A DNA stretch of 64,000 bases from Anastrepha obliqua (GCF_027943255.1 NC_072893.1:35858001-35922000); one strand, 5' to 3'; shown: positions 10,850 to 21,584, counted from the first letter of the stretch. A program made the numbers and translations. The notes: generated by a model not told the origin, from the sequence alone.

Positions 10850-11720
10850 ATCCATTTTTATATTACGCCAAAAATGTCTACGTTCGTCCCGAAAAAACAG
10901 CATTACTGGGAAGCCATGCTTATGTTAAAGATCGCGAAAGAGCACCGACAAAACTCGAAGATACTGAACTATATTACAAGAATTATTGGATGAAGACGCA
11001 TGACGAACCCTTGCTGATATGTCTAAAGAGTTGGATGTTGACAGATCAACCGTCAGTAAACGTTTGCACGCAAAACGTGCAGGTAACTGGGTGCCACATC
11101 AATTGAAAGAGAGGGGTATCGAGAGACGTTTGGTGACGTGTGTGCTGCTTCTTGAAAAGAAAAGGTTTTCTGCAACGCATAGTCACTGGCAATGAATAAT
11201 GGATCTATTATGATAACCCTAAGTGTCGAAAATGTTGGAGCCTGCCAGGTGAACCAGCTCCATCGACAGCGAAAAAAATATTCATGCTTCAAAGGTTATG
11301 TTGTGCATCTGGTGGGATCACTGTCGATCGGTAGCGACTGCAGCTAATGCGTTTGAATTGAGCTCTCAAAGAAAAGTGCCCGGAATGGGACGATAGACAT
11401 GACACACTGATTTTCTGCATACCAACGCCAGGCCGCACGTTGCTAAATCGGTCCAGAAATAATTAGAGGGACTAAATTGGGAAATCTTGCCCGAACCGCC
11501 GTATTTCCCAGACATTGCATTACCCGATTAATGCAGTCAGCCCTTATTGGAGAGCGGCTCACTTCTTACGAGAGCATCGCCAACTGGCAAAAGAACTCAA
11601 ATTTTTTGTCAGAGAATTTATTTTCTTAGATTGGCCAGCACAGTCTTCAGTGATAAGCCAGATGAGCTTTTGTGAGCTATTTTAAAACGTAAGGTAAAGA
11701 AGAACAGCATAACATCGAAA
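10850..11720 (+). pseudogene. Mariner transposase (DD34D type), inactivated
   Basis: Starts at the ATG at 10874 (MSTFVPKKQHYWEAML), then loses part of the N-terminus and resumes with RERAPTKLEDTEL. Next come the DNA-binding segment LADMSKELDVDRSTVSKRL, a WVPHQLKERGIERRL linker, and the catalytic domain. The first catalytic motif, normally TGDE(K)W, reads TGNE, a stop, then W at about 11190, so the aspartate is asparagine. The HDN(A)RPHVAK motif reads HTNARPHVAK, losing the second aspartate. Only the third, in ALPD, survives, followed by a stop. Similarity is to mauritiana/irritans-type mariners. Fully dead; the right TIR was not identified. Confidence 0.88.
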
Positions 11721-12340
11721 ACAGCCCTGTAAAATGCTTAAATACAGCCAAAAGTGTAAAGCTTGTAGCCAGCACTCCCCAAAAGATGGCTATTGTCATC
11801 AAAGCAAGGGTGTGGACCTACTCAATATTAATGTTTTTATTACTAATTCCTTTTATTTGTACTGATTAATTAAAGAAAGATCGTTAATTCACATTTTAAA
11901 AGGAAAAATTGAGTAGTTAAAAGGGAGCCTAAAACCTCTAGCGCAGGCTGTATATCCCTACAGGCGTATAGGGTTCGAATAAACAAAGCATAGCCAGATA
12001 TGTACCTCGGTCATGAAGATGAAAAAGTTTCTCCAAAGGCAAACATAGAATTGCGCAGTGGCAACTTTTAGTTTTTATCGAAGTATTCCCATAAAAAGTA
12101 AGGAGAGGCTAATCTCTATCTACTTATGGGAAGATATATTTTATGAGAAGTTTTCCTTGAACCCGAAAGAGCTCTATAATTTAACGATTTCAATAAATTA
12201 ATGCGGAAGTCTGCCCTTTAGCACAATGGAAAAACTGTGTCTTAATATTTCAGTCCTATAAAAAAAACCTTAAGAAACTTCTTGTTGATGACCATATGAT
12301 AAGGTATGGAGCAGAGCATTCTGACATTAGAATAATTTTT
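11721..12340. other. Non-coding; nothing recognised
   Basis: No ORF or repeat with support. Confidence 0.45.
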
Positions 12341-12341
12341 T

Positions 12342-12468
12342 TGTTGGCATATGTGTATTGCTTCGAATGGAGCCTATTTTGAAGGCAACAAAATAAATTT
12401 TGATGATTAAACAATTATTTGGCATTTTATTGAACAATTCCCGGTACTTCTTTGACAGAATGTGTATA
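12342..12468 (+). mobile_element. Mariner 3'-end fragment
   Basis: From GTTGGCATATGTGTATTGCT through AAGGCAACAAAATAAATTTT to the terminus ATTGAACAATTCCCGG...TTTGACAGAATGTG, it matches 49585-49710 with few differences. That section encodes the C-terminal 'GDKINF' end and right TIR of a DD34D mariner. Everything upstream of the last few codons is missing. A SINE-A 3' end abuts it directly at about 12470, so one insertion probably truncated the other. Confidence 0.85.
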
Positions 12469-12600
12469 GTTGGCGCTTACGCCATTTTTGGGTGCTTGGC
12501 CGAGCTTCTCCCTCTATTTGTTTTGTGCATCTTGACGTTGTTCCACAAATGGAGTGACCGACAGTTTTAAGCCGACTCCGAACGGCGACACTCATATTCT
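12469..12600 (-). mobile_element. SINE-A 3' fragment
   Basis: Minus strand: CCGTTCGGAGTCGGCTTAAA, then the CTCCATTTGTGGAACAACGT and 'AGATGCAC' landmarks, GGGAGAAGCTCGGCCAAGCA, and an AAAAATGGCGTAAGCGCCAA tail. The tRNA head and the first half of the body are absent (5' truncation, typical of SINE insertion). Confidence 0.88.
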
Positions 12601-13040
12601 ATTCGAAAAAAGTAAAGTTGCAGTTATTCTGCTTAAAAGATTGTGAGACCGAATTCACAATGGACGACCTGTGCGAGGTAAGTATACAAAAAAGACAAGC
12701 TAAAAAGTGCGTGAAGGTCAAAATAATCATCACTCAAAATCTTTTTTTTTCATTTATTAAAAAACGTTTACCCAAAACCAAAATTCGATTATTAATTAAG
12801 AATTTTTTCATTTTAGCAAAAGCCTTGAGAAACTAAGAATATAAATAGCCACTTTTCACTCAATAAGGAGTTTCATTTTAACGGAGTGACTGAACTCGAA
12901 GTTATTCAATGGGATATCCCTGCAGGTTGTGAAACTTTTGCTGCATTTATTCTAAGAACTTTCATACATAGCTTCAATCACTACTTCACAATTTCGGGCT
13001 TTCCAATGGAGTGGAAGGAGACGATTATTAGAATATTTCT
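12601..13040. other. Non-coding; nothing recognised
   Basis: Two short plus-strand ORFs (12618-12836, 12886-13086) resemble no family. Confidence 0.45.
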
Positions 13041-13160
13041 GTTGCCGAAAAGCTCAGTGCCTACAGTGCAATATGCGTTTTTCTAGTATTTTCAAAAGTG
13101 TGTTGCCAAAAACTCGGTGCCTACAGCGCAATAAGCATTTTGCCAGTATTTTCAAACGGG
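13041..13160. repeat. Tandem duplication, 60 bp unit
   Basis: GTTGCCGAAAAGCTCAGTGC at 13041 and GTTGCCAAAAACTCGGTGCC at 13101 start two head-to-tail 60 bp units. Both contain CTACAG(T/C)GCAATA and end in AGTATTTTCAAA followed by GTGT or GGGT. Confidence 0.85.
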
Positions 13161-14650
13161 TGCAAGTCTTTGATAGCAGCGCAAATTTCATCCTTGGTCC
13201 AAGGAAATAATGCCCATACCAATAAGACGTAAGCAAAGCTACTCTACGGCTATGTTAAAAATAATTGACGATATAAGAATATAGTTTAACAACGGTGACT
13301 GAAGTGCTCTTTACCTCCCCGCTTCTTCTAAGGCTATTCCCTTAGTAAAACATGGCTTTCTTTGTGCAAAGCTCACATGTAATGATGGATTTTCTGAAAC
13401 TGATTTTTCGGAAACGCTCCTGAAACTGTTAAAGCTGCGATGTTAAGGGGTAATTACACAATGACGATGCATGATTACTCGAATTCTATGCCTTGAATGT
13501 GATTGCAACTTAACTTTTCTCTATTTTTTTTCCTACAGCACTCAGCTACGTTTTTAAACTTCTATAATATAAGGAATAATAATTTCTGCCATTTAATGTT
13601 AAGTTTACTTCTACTTTTAAGTATAAATTTTTGTAGTTGTTATTATTTATTGTTTTATATTAGATTTCAGAAGACTTATTGTTAATAATATAAGTACTGA
13701 AAGATCTTCGAAATACAATCGCATTCAAATGAAAATAATTCACATCTGATTTCAGCGCCGAAAATACAATGATCGCTACCTCCCGTACTGCAGAGTGCAT
13801 TAATGTATATAGTATACATACATATTTTTTACATATACATATATACATTTAAAACGTAAACACAGCATCAAGCATTTGCACTGTCTCCTTTCAACTACAC
13901 GCCACCAACCACCAACACCTACTTGACCGCCTTTCTCAACTTTCTCCGTCAGCAGCACCTGAGCGCTTTAAATTGCTCAGAGGTGCGGACGACCCACGCC
14001 AACACTTGCGTATCACCTCAGTGCACTTACACAAAAGTCAACTCTGAACACAGTTGCACGTGAATACCCAAGTCTATATACCCTGCAGGGAAAAATACTA
14101 GTTGTGAACTCGAGTACAAACAGTTCATTTTTCAGCTCAACTAGTTTGTGTTCGTTTTTTTTCATGTTAGCGAGTGGTATTTTTAACATGACGATATACA
14201 ACGAAATTTTGATTTTCCAGTTAAAATACCAGTTCATACTTGCCATACGAAGTTTGTAGTCCAACAATGTTTCTAAAATAGTCAGTTAAAACAAAAAAAA
14301 ACACATCCTTTCCATTCAATTCAAACGTTTTAAAATAGTACATTTCATACTAAAAGTGCATCATTTAAAAATAGTTCAAACCTATACTTAAGAAAACCCT
14401 AAAAAAATTTTAAAAAATTCCTGGAAAAAATTAATAAAAAAATATTGTATATAATGCTGATAATAAAAAAAAAATAATAATAAATAAAATATCAGATGTT
14501 TATTTTAAGAAAAATCGGATTAATATTTTATGTGTCCAGTTGCTGCGAGTATTTTTCTGCGAAGAAATAGAGAATAAAATTCCTTCGAGTGCTTGCAAAA
14601 AAGCTTTAGTCGTGGAAATAATCTATACGTAAATCATGCGTAAAATCTGG
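13161..14650. other. Non-coding AT-rich DNA
   Basis: Contains TACATATA-rich sequence at about 13800-13850 and A-rich runs near 14290 and 14465. No coding family recognised. Confidence 0.5.
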
Positions 14651-14960
14651 CGGCCGCCGTAGCCGAATGGGTTGGTGCGTGATTACCATTCGGAATTCAC
14701 AGAGATGTCGTTGGTTCGAATGTCGGTGAAACCAAAATTAATAAAAACATTTTTCTAATAGCGGTCGCCCCTCGGCAGGCAATGGCAAACCTCCGAGTGT
14801 ATTTCTGCCATGAAAAAGCTCCTCATAAAAATATCTGCCGTTCGGAGTCGGCTTGAAACTGTAGGTCCCTCCATTTGTGGAACAACATCAAGACGCACAC
14901 CACAAATAGGAGGAGGAGCTCGGCCAAGCACCTAACAGAAGTGTACGCGCCAATTATTTA
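14651..14960 (+). mobile_element. SINE-A, full-length reference copy
   Basis: Complete tRNA-derived SINE. The head starts GCCGCCGTAGCCGAATGGGT, with an A-box-like TAGCCGAATGGG at 14660-14671 and a B-box-like GGTTCGAATGT at 14713-14723. The body follows in order: GCGGTCGCCCCTCGGCAGG, GGCAATGGCAAACCTCC, TTCTGCCATGAAAAAGCTCC, CCGTTCGGAGTCGGCTTG, TCCATTTGTGGAACAACATC, AGGAGGAGGAGCTCGGCC, and finally GTGTACGCGCCAATTATTT. The tail is AT-rich rather than pure poly(A). There is no ORF. The GGCAATGGCAAACC...CTGCCATGAAAA portion resembles a conserved SINE central domain (see findings). Confidence 0.95.
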
Positions 14961-15449
14961 TTTTTTTCATCCTTGCCTCTAATCCTACTGACCTACTTAC
15001 TTCCTGAAGGGCTAAGAAAAAGAGTGGAAAAGGAGGAAAGGAAAGAAGTGCCAGAGAGAAAGAGTAGAGACAGAGACTAGCTAGTCCTCTGAGAATTTTT
15101 CAGATTCTTTGGCAAATCTGAAAATATCCTCCAGTTCGAGAGAGCGAATTTTAATCATTCTCATGACATCGGCACCCAAAATTCGTAGTCTTGCTCTAGC
15201 AAAGGCAAGACACTTACAGTGGAAATGCTTAGTGTTATCACCCTTCTCTAAGCAAAACAGGCAGATCCTGTCCTCAATGATTCTCCATGAGTTATGTCCT
15301 GTAATAATACCGACCATTAATCGAGCGTCTTTTCTACCAAGTTTTAGAAGAAAATTCGACCGTTTTCTGTTCGGGCCTGTCGCAAAACACTTTGCAGTTC
15401 TATAGCGCTGTTTATGTAAATTGCATTCATAACCGCTAATCCCATTCAT
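14961..15449 (-). pseudogene. LINE ORF2 C-terminus and 3' UTR
   Basis: The minus-strand frame 15449-15081 encodes RYRTAKCFATGPNRKRSNFL, LLKLGRKDARLMVGIITGHN, then a C-rich module CLFCLEKGDNTKHFHCKCLAFARARL, where the usual H..C.CPA is degraded. It ends ...KESEKFSED and a TAG at 15081. The 3' UTR (about 15000-15080) is purine rich, with GAGAGAAAGAGTAGAGACAG on the plus strand. A homologous copy at 47420-47760 has a huge GACAGA expansion at exactly this place. A mariner (15476-16471) separates this part from an RNase H fragment of the same strand at 16474-16690, probably the same original LINE. Confidence 0.85.
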
Positions 15450-15475
15450 GATTCATGTAGAACAGATTCTGACTG

Positions 15476-16471
15476 CAGGATCCGGCACTCGAAGTGTAAC
15501 CAACCTCAGACCACTCGCGCACGAGCATCAGCTGTCTATTAGTTGGCTAAATGACATTCCAGAGTACTGTTTATAAAAGCGCGAAAGCATTTTGTCGAGA
15601 GTAAACGCGAAAAAGAAAATCAGTAATGCATTTCAAACGTAAGAGTGTGATTGTATTATATTTGGCTGGGTAATCCAAACCAGCGATTGTTCGTGAGCTC
15701 GAGCACCTTAAAGGAAATAAAGTTTTTGGTTATCGCACCATTACTCGTTACATTTACACTGGCAGCATCGCGAAACGTCATAGAGGTGGTCATCAAAAGA
15801 TTGCGACGTCACGGGAAATGGTTCAAAAAGTGAAGAAGCGACTTGAGCGAAGTCCCTTGAACTGAAAATATCTGATCATAGCATCTGCAGCATACTGAAA
15901 AATAATCTCAAAATCAAGCCTTACAAGATCCAAAAGGCGCTTGACCTCCCACCAAAGCAGCAACAAGTCAGACTTGAAAGAGCGAAGGAGTTGCTTCGCT
16001 TGGCCGAAAGCGGTCAATTTCCAAACATTGAGAATTTGAGTCATCGATTGGGCACCAAGAGGCAGCACCCGACACAGGTAATGGTTTGGGCCGCTGTAAC
16101 CGCAGATGGGCGTTTCATCGAGTCTGGCGTCAAAGTAAGTGCGAAAAAATATCGGGAGGTTGCTTTGAAACCGTGGGCAGACAAACAGGACTCGGCACCG
16201 TCTCACAAAGCTTGAGTGAACCAAAGATGGCTAAAAAACATCGTTCCGAACTTCACAAAAGCTGAAAAAAGCTATTGTCCGCGAGTGGGCCCAAATATCT
16301 GCAAGTTACATTTGGGCAAAAGGTGCTCATATCGAACAAAAGTAAATTGATTCTTAATTTCTTTATAATTTTCACACATTTTTTAATTTGAATTGAATTT
16401 AGTAAGTAATTTTCCAAATTAAATTTATGGTCTTTTTAATTGGTTAATTACATTTCGAGCGCCGGACCCTG
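15476..16471 (+). mobile_element. DD37D mariner, internally deleted
   Basis: Terminal inverted repeats define the element: left CAGGATCCGGCACTCGAAGT at 15476, right ending CGAGCGCCGGACCCTG at 16471, flanked by TG/TA. The plus strand encodes a broken transposase: AGKSNPAIVRELEHL and GYRTITRY near the start, SREMVQKVKKRLERSP, KPYKIQKALDLPPKQQQVR, ERAKELLRLAESGQFPNI, then QVMVWAAVTADGRFIESGVK, KPWADK, QDSAPSHKA, and WLKN. A deletion between PNI and ENL removes the segment with the first catalytic Asp (SDEK in relatives), and another removes the region before QDSAPSH. At 996 bp it is shorter than an intact mariner. The second copy is at 55196-55792. Confidence 0.92.
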
Positions 16472-16473
16472 TA

Positions 16474-16690
16474 TTAGCTCTGGTGTAGCCGCTGATCCGC
16501 AGTTGACCATTCATCGGTAATTTCATTTCCTTGAACACCTCGGTGTCCTGGAACCAATTTATGTGCAGGCTTATTCCGTCTTGCAAAAGAATTAGCGTTT
16601 TGAACAATCCTTGAGGTTTGAAGATTTTCTTTGTGTCCCGAAGTTATATCTTCGTGCCAGAAACCATATTTATGGAGTCTACACATTGCT
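16474..16690 (-). pseudogene. LINE RNase H fragment
   Basis: Minus-strand frames give SRIVQNANSF, then LHIN, and LVPGHRGVQGNEITDEW. VPGHRGV.GNE..DE is the histidine-containing motif near the end of the RNase H domain in I-like retrotransposons. A one-base frameshift separates the two parts. It lies directly against the right end of the DD37D mariner, on the same strand as the LINE C-terminus on the mariner's other side. Confidence 0.7.
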
Positions 16691-18290
16691 TATTTCGCTT
16701 TCTGCTGTATCCAGTATCTGAACTAGAATATTTATTTATTTACTTCTTCTTCTTTTTTATTTATTTACGAATAATATAATTACAAATAGTAATATTACAA
16801 GTAAAAGACAAAAGCGGTGGCACCGTCGGCTTTGAAATATCTCCATACTTATATTTAGTTCGACTTTTCCCTGCAGGGTATTCATAAATGCTTGCATGTA
16901 TGTGTGCACAGACATTTGTTCAAGCATGTGGCTATTGTTGTTGTCGCATGTTGACATGTTACATGCATTTGACTGCCGTCTTTGACACTTGGCACTGTTG
17001 CAGCTTTTGCATTTGCCAACAATAACTCAAAACTGATGTCTCCACTGAAACTTTTTAGTTGACATTTTTTTGTTGCTCCGAAGTTTAACTTTGCTAAAGC
17101 GGCAAGTAGGAGATTTGCAGTTGACGAGCTCGGAATTGGTATGCTTTCAAATTGCACATGGATGAGGATTTAATGTTTCTTAGCAAATTATAGTTTCGTG
17201 ATCTTTCAAGTAGAACAAATTCGACAGTGAAATCCGAAACTTTGTCAAATGCTTAAACTGTTAAGTTCAAGACGTCATTTTTTACTCTATTCAAGATAAG
17301 CCAGAACAATTCACACGATAAAGCCATAAAAATAGGAAAAGGAATACATTAAAGTAGGAAAATCTTCAATAGAATATCAGAAATAAAATAAGCAAGAAGA
17401 AAAGTACAGGGTCTTCCACGTTCGAGTTTATTTTTTAGCAGTGTGAAGTTTTGACAGCTACCCCTTTTGGTAGATTTTACGTAGAAAAAACCTGCAGTTT
17501 ACAAAAATGGGCTAATGTTCAGAAAAAGTACGTACACAGTCAAAGAGATGGCACTAATGGCGCGTATCGAAGTTATATTTAGTTAGTAGCATCTCTTGAA
17601 AGAACACATAACAAATTTGAGCCAGATCGGTCTACTCTTTGTGTTTGGCATTCCAGTAACGAAAGGGTATTTTTCAGACTTGGACAAATTCTATTATTGG
17701 GAAGAGATGTCGAAAAAAAAGGTTTAATCCAAACAGTTGAGTAGTTTTTATTTTTGCAGGGACTTTTCAAATGGCCCTCGTATTAAATTCTCTATGAAAA
17801 ATGTAGATTATTGAAAACTTACAGTTTCGTAAAGTTGTGGATATTTTCGGTTGGTAAAATTCGCCCAACAGTGGATTGGCTCTTACTACAAGACAGAACA
17901 GCATATATCCAAGATCAGTTCGTTAACCGGCTTTCAACCAATTTGAAAAAATCAGCTCATGGGCTGGCGTAACCGCGTTCATGACAATGGTTTTTTGTTA
18001 ACAAAAAACTGAGATTGTGGTGGTGATGTACGAAAGAAGCAACGCGGCCTAGTGTGTGAATACGAGTGAAATGAAATTCTCTCACATTCAAGTTACTCTC
18101 ACATCTTTATTTTTCACCATAGCTGATGGCCAAACCTAATAATCCATCATCTTTCACAAAACATACCAGTCATCACTCATTTCGGCCTATCCCGGTTTGG
18201 TAGTGTGACTAATCCAATTTTCCTCGTTAATGCGTTTACCGCCAACGGATTGAGATACCGCAAAATTTATTATACATGTTTACACATCGA
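16691..18290. other. Mostly unrecognised non-coding DNA
   Basis: At about 17408 there is a CAGGGTCTTCCACGTTCGAG sequence that looks like a transposon terminus, followed by TTGACAGCTACCCCTTTTGG, but I find no matching opposite end or transposase. A short segment near 17895-17960 (DRTAYIQDQFVNRL on the plus strand) is not assignable. The rest is AT-rich. Confidence 0.4.
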
Positions 18291-19330
18291 TATTATTTAA
18301 TATCATCTATTAATTTCTCTTCACAAATGACCAAAACGAGATACCCTATGCTTTGTTGAAAAAAAAAAAATTATTTGACCTATTTTCTATTGAAACACTG
18401 AATACCACCAAAAATTAAAAAAAAAAAACTTAATTAGAAAAGTTTAATCCTCTTCATTTTTCTTCACAAATGTCCAGAAAGAGATACCCTATACTTCATT
18501 CATAAAAAAAAATAATAATTTAACCTATTTTCTATTGGAACACTGAATACCACCAAAAATTGAAAAAAAAAACGTAATTAAAAAAATTGTATCCTCTTCA
18601 TTTTTCTTCACAAATGTCCAAAAAGAGATACCCTATACTTTATTCAAACCTAGATAATAATAATTTGACCTACATATTTTCTATTGGAACACTGAATACC
18701 ACCAAAAATTAAAAAAAAAAACCTGAATTAAAAAAATGTATTACTCTTAATTTTTCTTCACAAATGTCCAACAAGAGATACCCTATGCTTTGTTAAAAAA
18801 ACAAAAATAATTTGACCTATTTTCTATTGGAAAACTGAATACCACTTCATTTTTCTTCACAAATGCCCAGAAAGAGATACCCCATACTTTATTAAAACAA
18901 AATCATTATAATTTTACCTATTTTTTAAAGAGACATTGAGAACCATCCAAAATTAAAAAAAAACCTTAATTAAAAAAAAAAACACTGAATACCACCAAAA
19001 ATTAAAAAACAAAACTTAATTATAAAAATTGAATCCCCTTACTTTTTCTTCACAAGTGACCAAAAACAGATACCCTATGCTTTGTTGAAAAAAAAATAAT
19101 AATAATAATTTGACCTCTTTTTTATTGGATCACTGAATACCACCTTAAATTAAAAAAAAACTTTATCAAAAAAAACTTTATCCTCTTTTAATATCTCTTC
19201 ACAAATCTCGAAACAGTGATACCCTTTGCTTTATTGGAAAAGAAAAATATCTTGAACAATTTTTTATAGGAACGCCGAATACCACCCGTAATTCCAAAAA
19301 AAAAGTTTAAATAAAAAAAACGTATCTCTT
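18290..19330. repeat. Tandem array, about 145 bp AT-rich unit, about 7 copies
   Basis: GATACCCTAT-type words recur at about 18342, 18483, 18627, 18777, 18872 (CCCCAT), 19071 and 19218 (CCCTTT). Each unit reads TTCACAAATG(T)CCA, AAGAGATACCCTATACTTTA, an A-rich stretch, TTTGACCTATTTTCTATTGG, AACACTGAATACCACCAAAA, an A run, then CTTAATTAAAA and CCTCTTCATTTTTC. Spacing is 140-200 bp because A runs vary and one unit (near 18870) is shortened. No coding content and no dyad pattern of a CRISPR. The array looks like a minor satellite. Confidence 0.93.
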
Positions 19331-19593
19331 TTTTATTTTTGATATAATTTTTTAAGCATTTGCGAAGAGAAATTAAAAGAGGAGATTAGAAATTTATACA
19401 CATTTTATATCAAATTTACGGCAAAGTGCATTTTACAGATAGCAATTCAATGCTAATTTTTCGCCGCCAACAGTAATGATGGAAAAAATAATAAAAAAAA
19501 TTTTAAAAAATTAAATAATAGGTGCCAAATTTTTTAGGTCATAGAACAAATTCAAGGAGTAGAAACAATTTTTTTTGTATGCTTTTATTTGGG

Positions 19594-19905
19594 TCATCCT
19601 AGGCGTTTATGTTTATGAATTATTTTGGTGTAGTTTTTTCCCCTTATTGCTGTGGTGCTGTCTACAAGATGGTGCTGTCTACAAGATGGTGCAATGTGTA
19701 CCATTTCTAACGAAGCAATCAATTTACTTTCATTTTCAATAAAATTTCCGGGATGAATTATTTCACAATATCCATATAGCAATTTGGGTGCCAAAATCTT
19801 CGAATTTAACTGCTCCGGCCTAATTCCTATGGGGCCATCCAAGAGGTAGAGTTGAGGTGAATAAGCCATGACTTCCCTAAGGCATGACTTTGTTACACAA
19901 TTCAT
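19594..19905 (-). CDS. Unrecognised open reading frame, 103 codons
   Basis: The minus-strand ORF starts MNCVTKSCLREVMAYSPQLY and contains LLDGPIGIRPEQLN, LLYGYCEIIHPGNFIENESK and MVHIAPSCRQHHLVDSTTA. Composition is protein-like (many codons with non-A/T first positions, against a very AT-rich background), but I recognise no domain, signal peptide or membrane segment. A 17 bp tandem duplication (CTGTCTACAAGATGGTG at about 19657-19690) lies inside the frame, so the C-terminal residues are unreliable. It could be an exon-like remnant of a transposon gag or transposase, or chance. No neighbours in the same frame. Confidence 0.25.
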   Translation of the reverse strand: MNCVTKSCLREVMAYSPQLYLLDGPIGIRPEQLNSKILAPKLLYGYCEIIHPGNFIENESKLIASLEMVHIAPSCRQHHLVDSTTAIRGKNYTKIIHKHKRLG

Positions 19906-20073
19906 TCTAAAAATGGTCTAAATTTAATTTGTCTATAAATAATTCTGGCTGGCAAAAGAAGAGGATTCTACAAGAATTCATTTGAATGGAATAGGTTTCC
20001 TTGTTTGCAAGATTTGCTTCATTTATTTGGCAAGACTTGTTCTTTTCTAAAAAAAATAAAAAAAAAAATAAGT

Positions 20074-20325
20074 AATTGGCGCGTACACTTCTGTTAGGTG
20101 TTCGGCCGAGCTCCTCCTCCTATTTGTGGTGTGCGTCTTGATGTTGTTCCACAGTTTCAAGCCGACTCCGAACGGCAGATATTTTTATGAGGAGCTTTTT
20201 CATGCCAGAAATACACTCGGAGGTTTGCAATTGCCTGCCGAGGGGCGACCGCTATTAGAAATTTATTTTTTGTTTTTATTAATTTTGCTTTCGCCGAGAT
20301 TCGAACCAACGACCAGCCAGAGGAG
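20074..20325 (-). mobile_element. SINE-A, nearly full body, head truncated
   Basis: From the 3' tail (AATTGGCGCGTACACTTCTG on the plus strand) through GGCCGAGCTCCTCCTCC, CCGACTCCGAACGGCAG, GAGCTTTTTCATGCC, CACTCGGAGGTTTGCAATTG and GGGGCGACCGCTATTAGAA to a B box (GATTCGAACC at about 20300). The A-box half of the tRNA head is missing. One body segment (CATTTGTGG) is deleted. Frames on the plus strand here are shadows. Confidence 0.92.
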
Positions 20326-20345
20326 AAATGCAAAGTTCATTTGCG

Positions 20346-20900
20346 TCCGCATTCTTCAACTAAGCACAGCTAATACCGTGAAATTATAAAAAAGTAAAGA
20401 AAAAGAAACACAAGGGCATCAATCTGCGGGTTGAAGTTTTTTTTATTTTTTAGTCGATTTCAGGCACCAGCTACTTCGATTTTTTATGGTAGTTAATACT
20501 CTTATTGTAGCCAAAATAAAAATGAGAGTTCAAGCCGAACAAGAATATTAACACTTGCATATATTTCATTTAACAGGCCGAATAGAACTTTATCTAATTA
20601 TTTTGTTACATGACAATTTTATTGTCAAATATTGTCATACTTTCTAGTAGTCGGTATTCAGGCCTACTACGATGCTGTCGGCAGCGTGAAATGGTGAAGT
20701 GAAAATGTTAGCTCAGGTATCAGTAGATATTACGAAATTAAACCCAGCATATTTCAGGGGGCATTAAATAGTAAATTAGTAAATTTGTTTCAAAATGAGC
20801 TTTCAAATGGTGCAAGGCTTCACTTACCGCTTCATCTACCTAATCGAGCTAATCTGACGGAATACGTCATTGAATTTAGAAGGCCCCAATGAGGTAAGCA
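20346..20900. other. Non-coding; nothing recognised
   Basis: AT-rich, no supported feature. Confidence 0.45.
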
Positions 20901-20903
20901 GGA

Positions 20904-21095
20904 GACCGCCGTAGCCGAGTGGGTTGGTGCATGACTACAATTCGAACCTCTGTGCATGAAGGATTTGACTTCGGAGTAGGCTTTAGATTGTAGGTTCTTC
21001 CATTTATGGAAAAACATCAAGACGCACACCACAAATGAGAGGATCAGCTCGGCTAATCCCCTCACACTTGTAATCCCCCCCACGTGCCAATATTA
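20904..21095 (+). mobile_element. SINE-A with internal deletion
   Basis: The tRNA-like head ACCGCCGTAGCCGAGTGGGT is followed by GGTGCATGACTACAATTCG and CGAACCTCTGTGCATGAA, then jumps to the late body: GACTTCGGAGTAGGCTTTAG, TTCCATTTATGGAAAAACAT and ACACCACAAATGAGAGGATC, finishing ACGTGCCAATATTATT. The central GGCAATGGCAAACC...CTGCCATGAAAA segment is deleted. Confidence 0.9.
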
Positions 21096-21580
21096 TTATT
21101 TATTTTTTTAAAAGCAAGACCACTTATCAGAACTTTTACTCACAAAAAAACATGTTACATCCGAGCGAAGTGTTATTGTAGGAAAGTAATACTTATCGAC
21201 TACGGGAAAAAAATATTTCTGGCGTCAAGCGAACAAAATGAAAATCATTATAATCTGAAATTCGTTATAATTTTGGATAATTTCGCCTCTGGAATTTTTT
21301 TTTTTTGTTGTTTTTGATGATTTTTTTTTTTGTCAGACTATCAACATCTATTAAATAGTAAAATTGAAAAATATGTTACAATTTTTTTTGTGCAGTTTTT
21401 CGGAGCGAAAGAAATTCGAAAAAATATTAAATTCAATAGAAAATTCCATGCTTTTTTTTACACAAACTAAATTTTCCAAAGAAAAGAAACACTTTGAGGG
21501 TGCCTAAGCAGATGTTAACATTTCAAAAACTTGTGAGGACTTCGTCCAATTTTTTTTATTCTTGTTTTTATCAAAATTTT
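21096..21580. other. AT-rich spacer
   Basis: T runs at 21297-21330; no coding family. Confidence 0.5.
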
Positions 21581-21584
21581 AAAA

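Noticed and set aside
14651..14725. tRNA gene in SINE-A
   Set aside because: Stem pairing is lost and the same head is attached to the same body in many copies.
17408..18000. Possible DNA transposon beginning CAGGGTCTTCCACG
   Set aside because: No matching inverted end and no transposase motif found, so only mentioned as a spacer note.
18290..19330. Possible CRISPR-like array
   Set aside because: Units are directly adjoining AT-rich repeats with variable A runs, no constant repeat with unique spacers, and the organism is a eukaryote.
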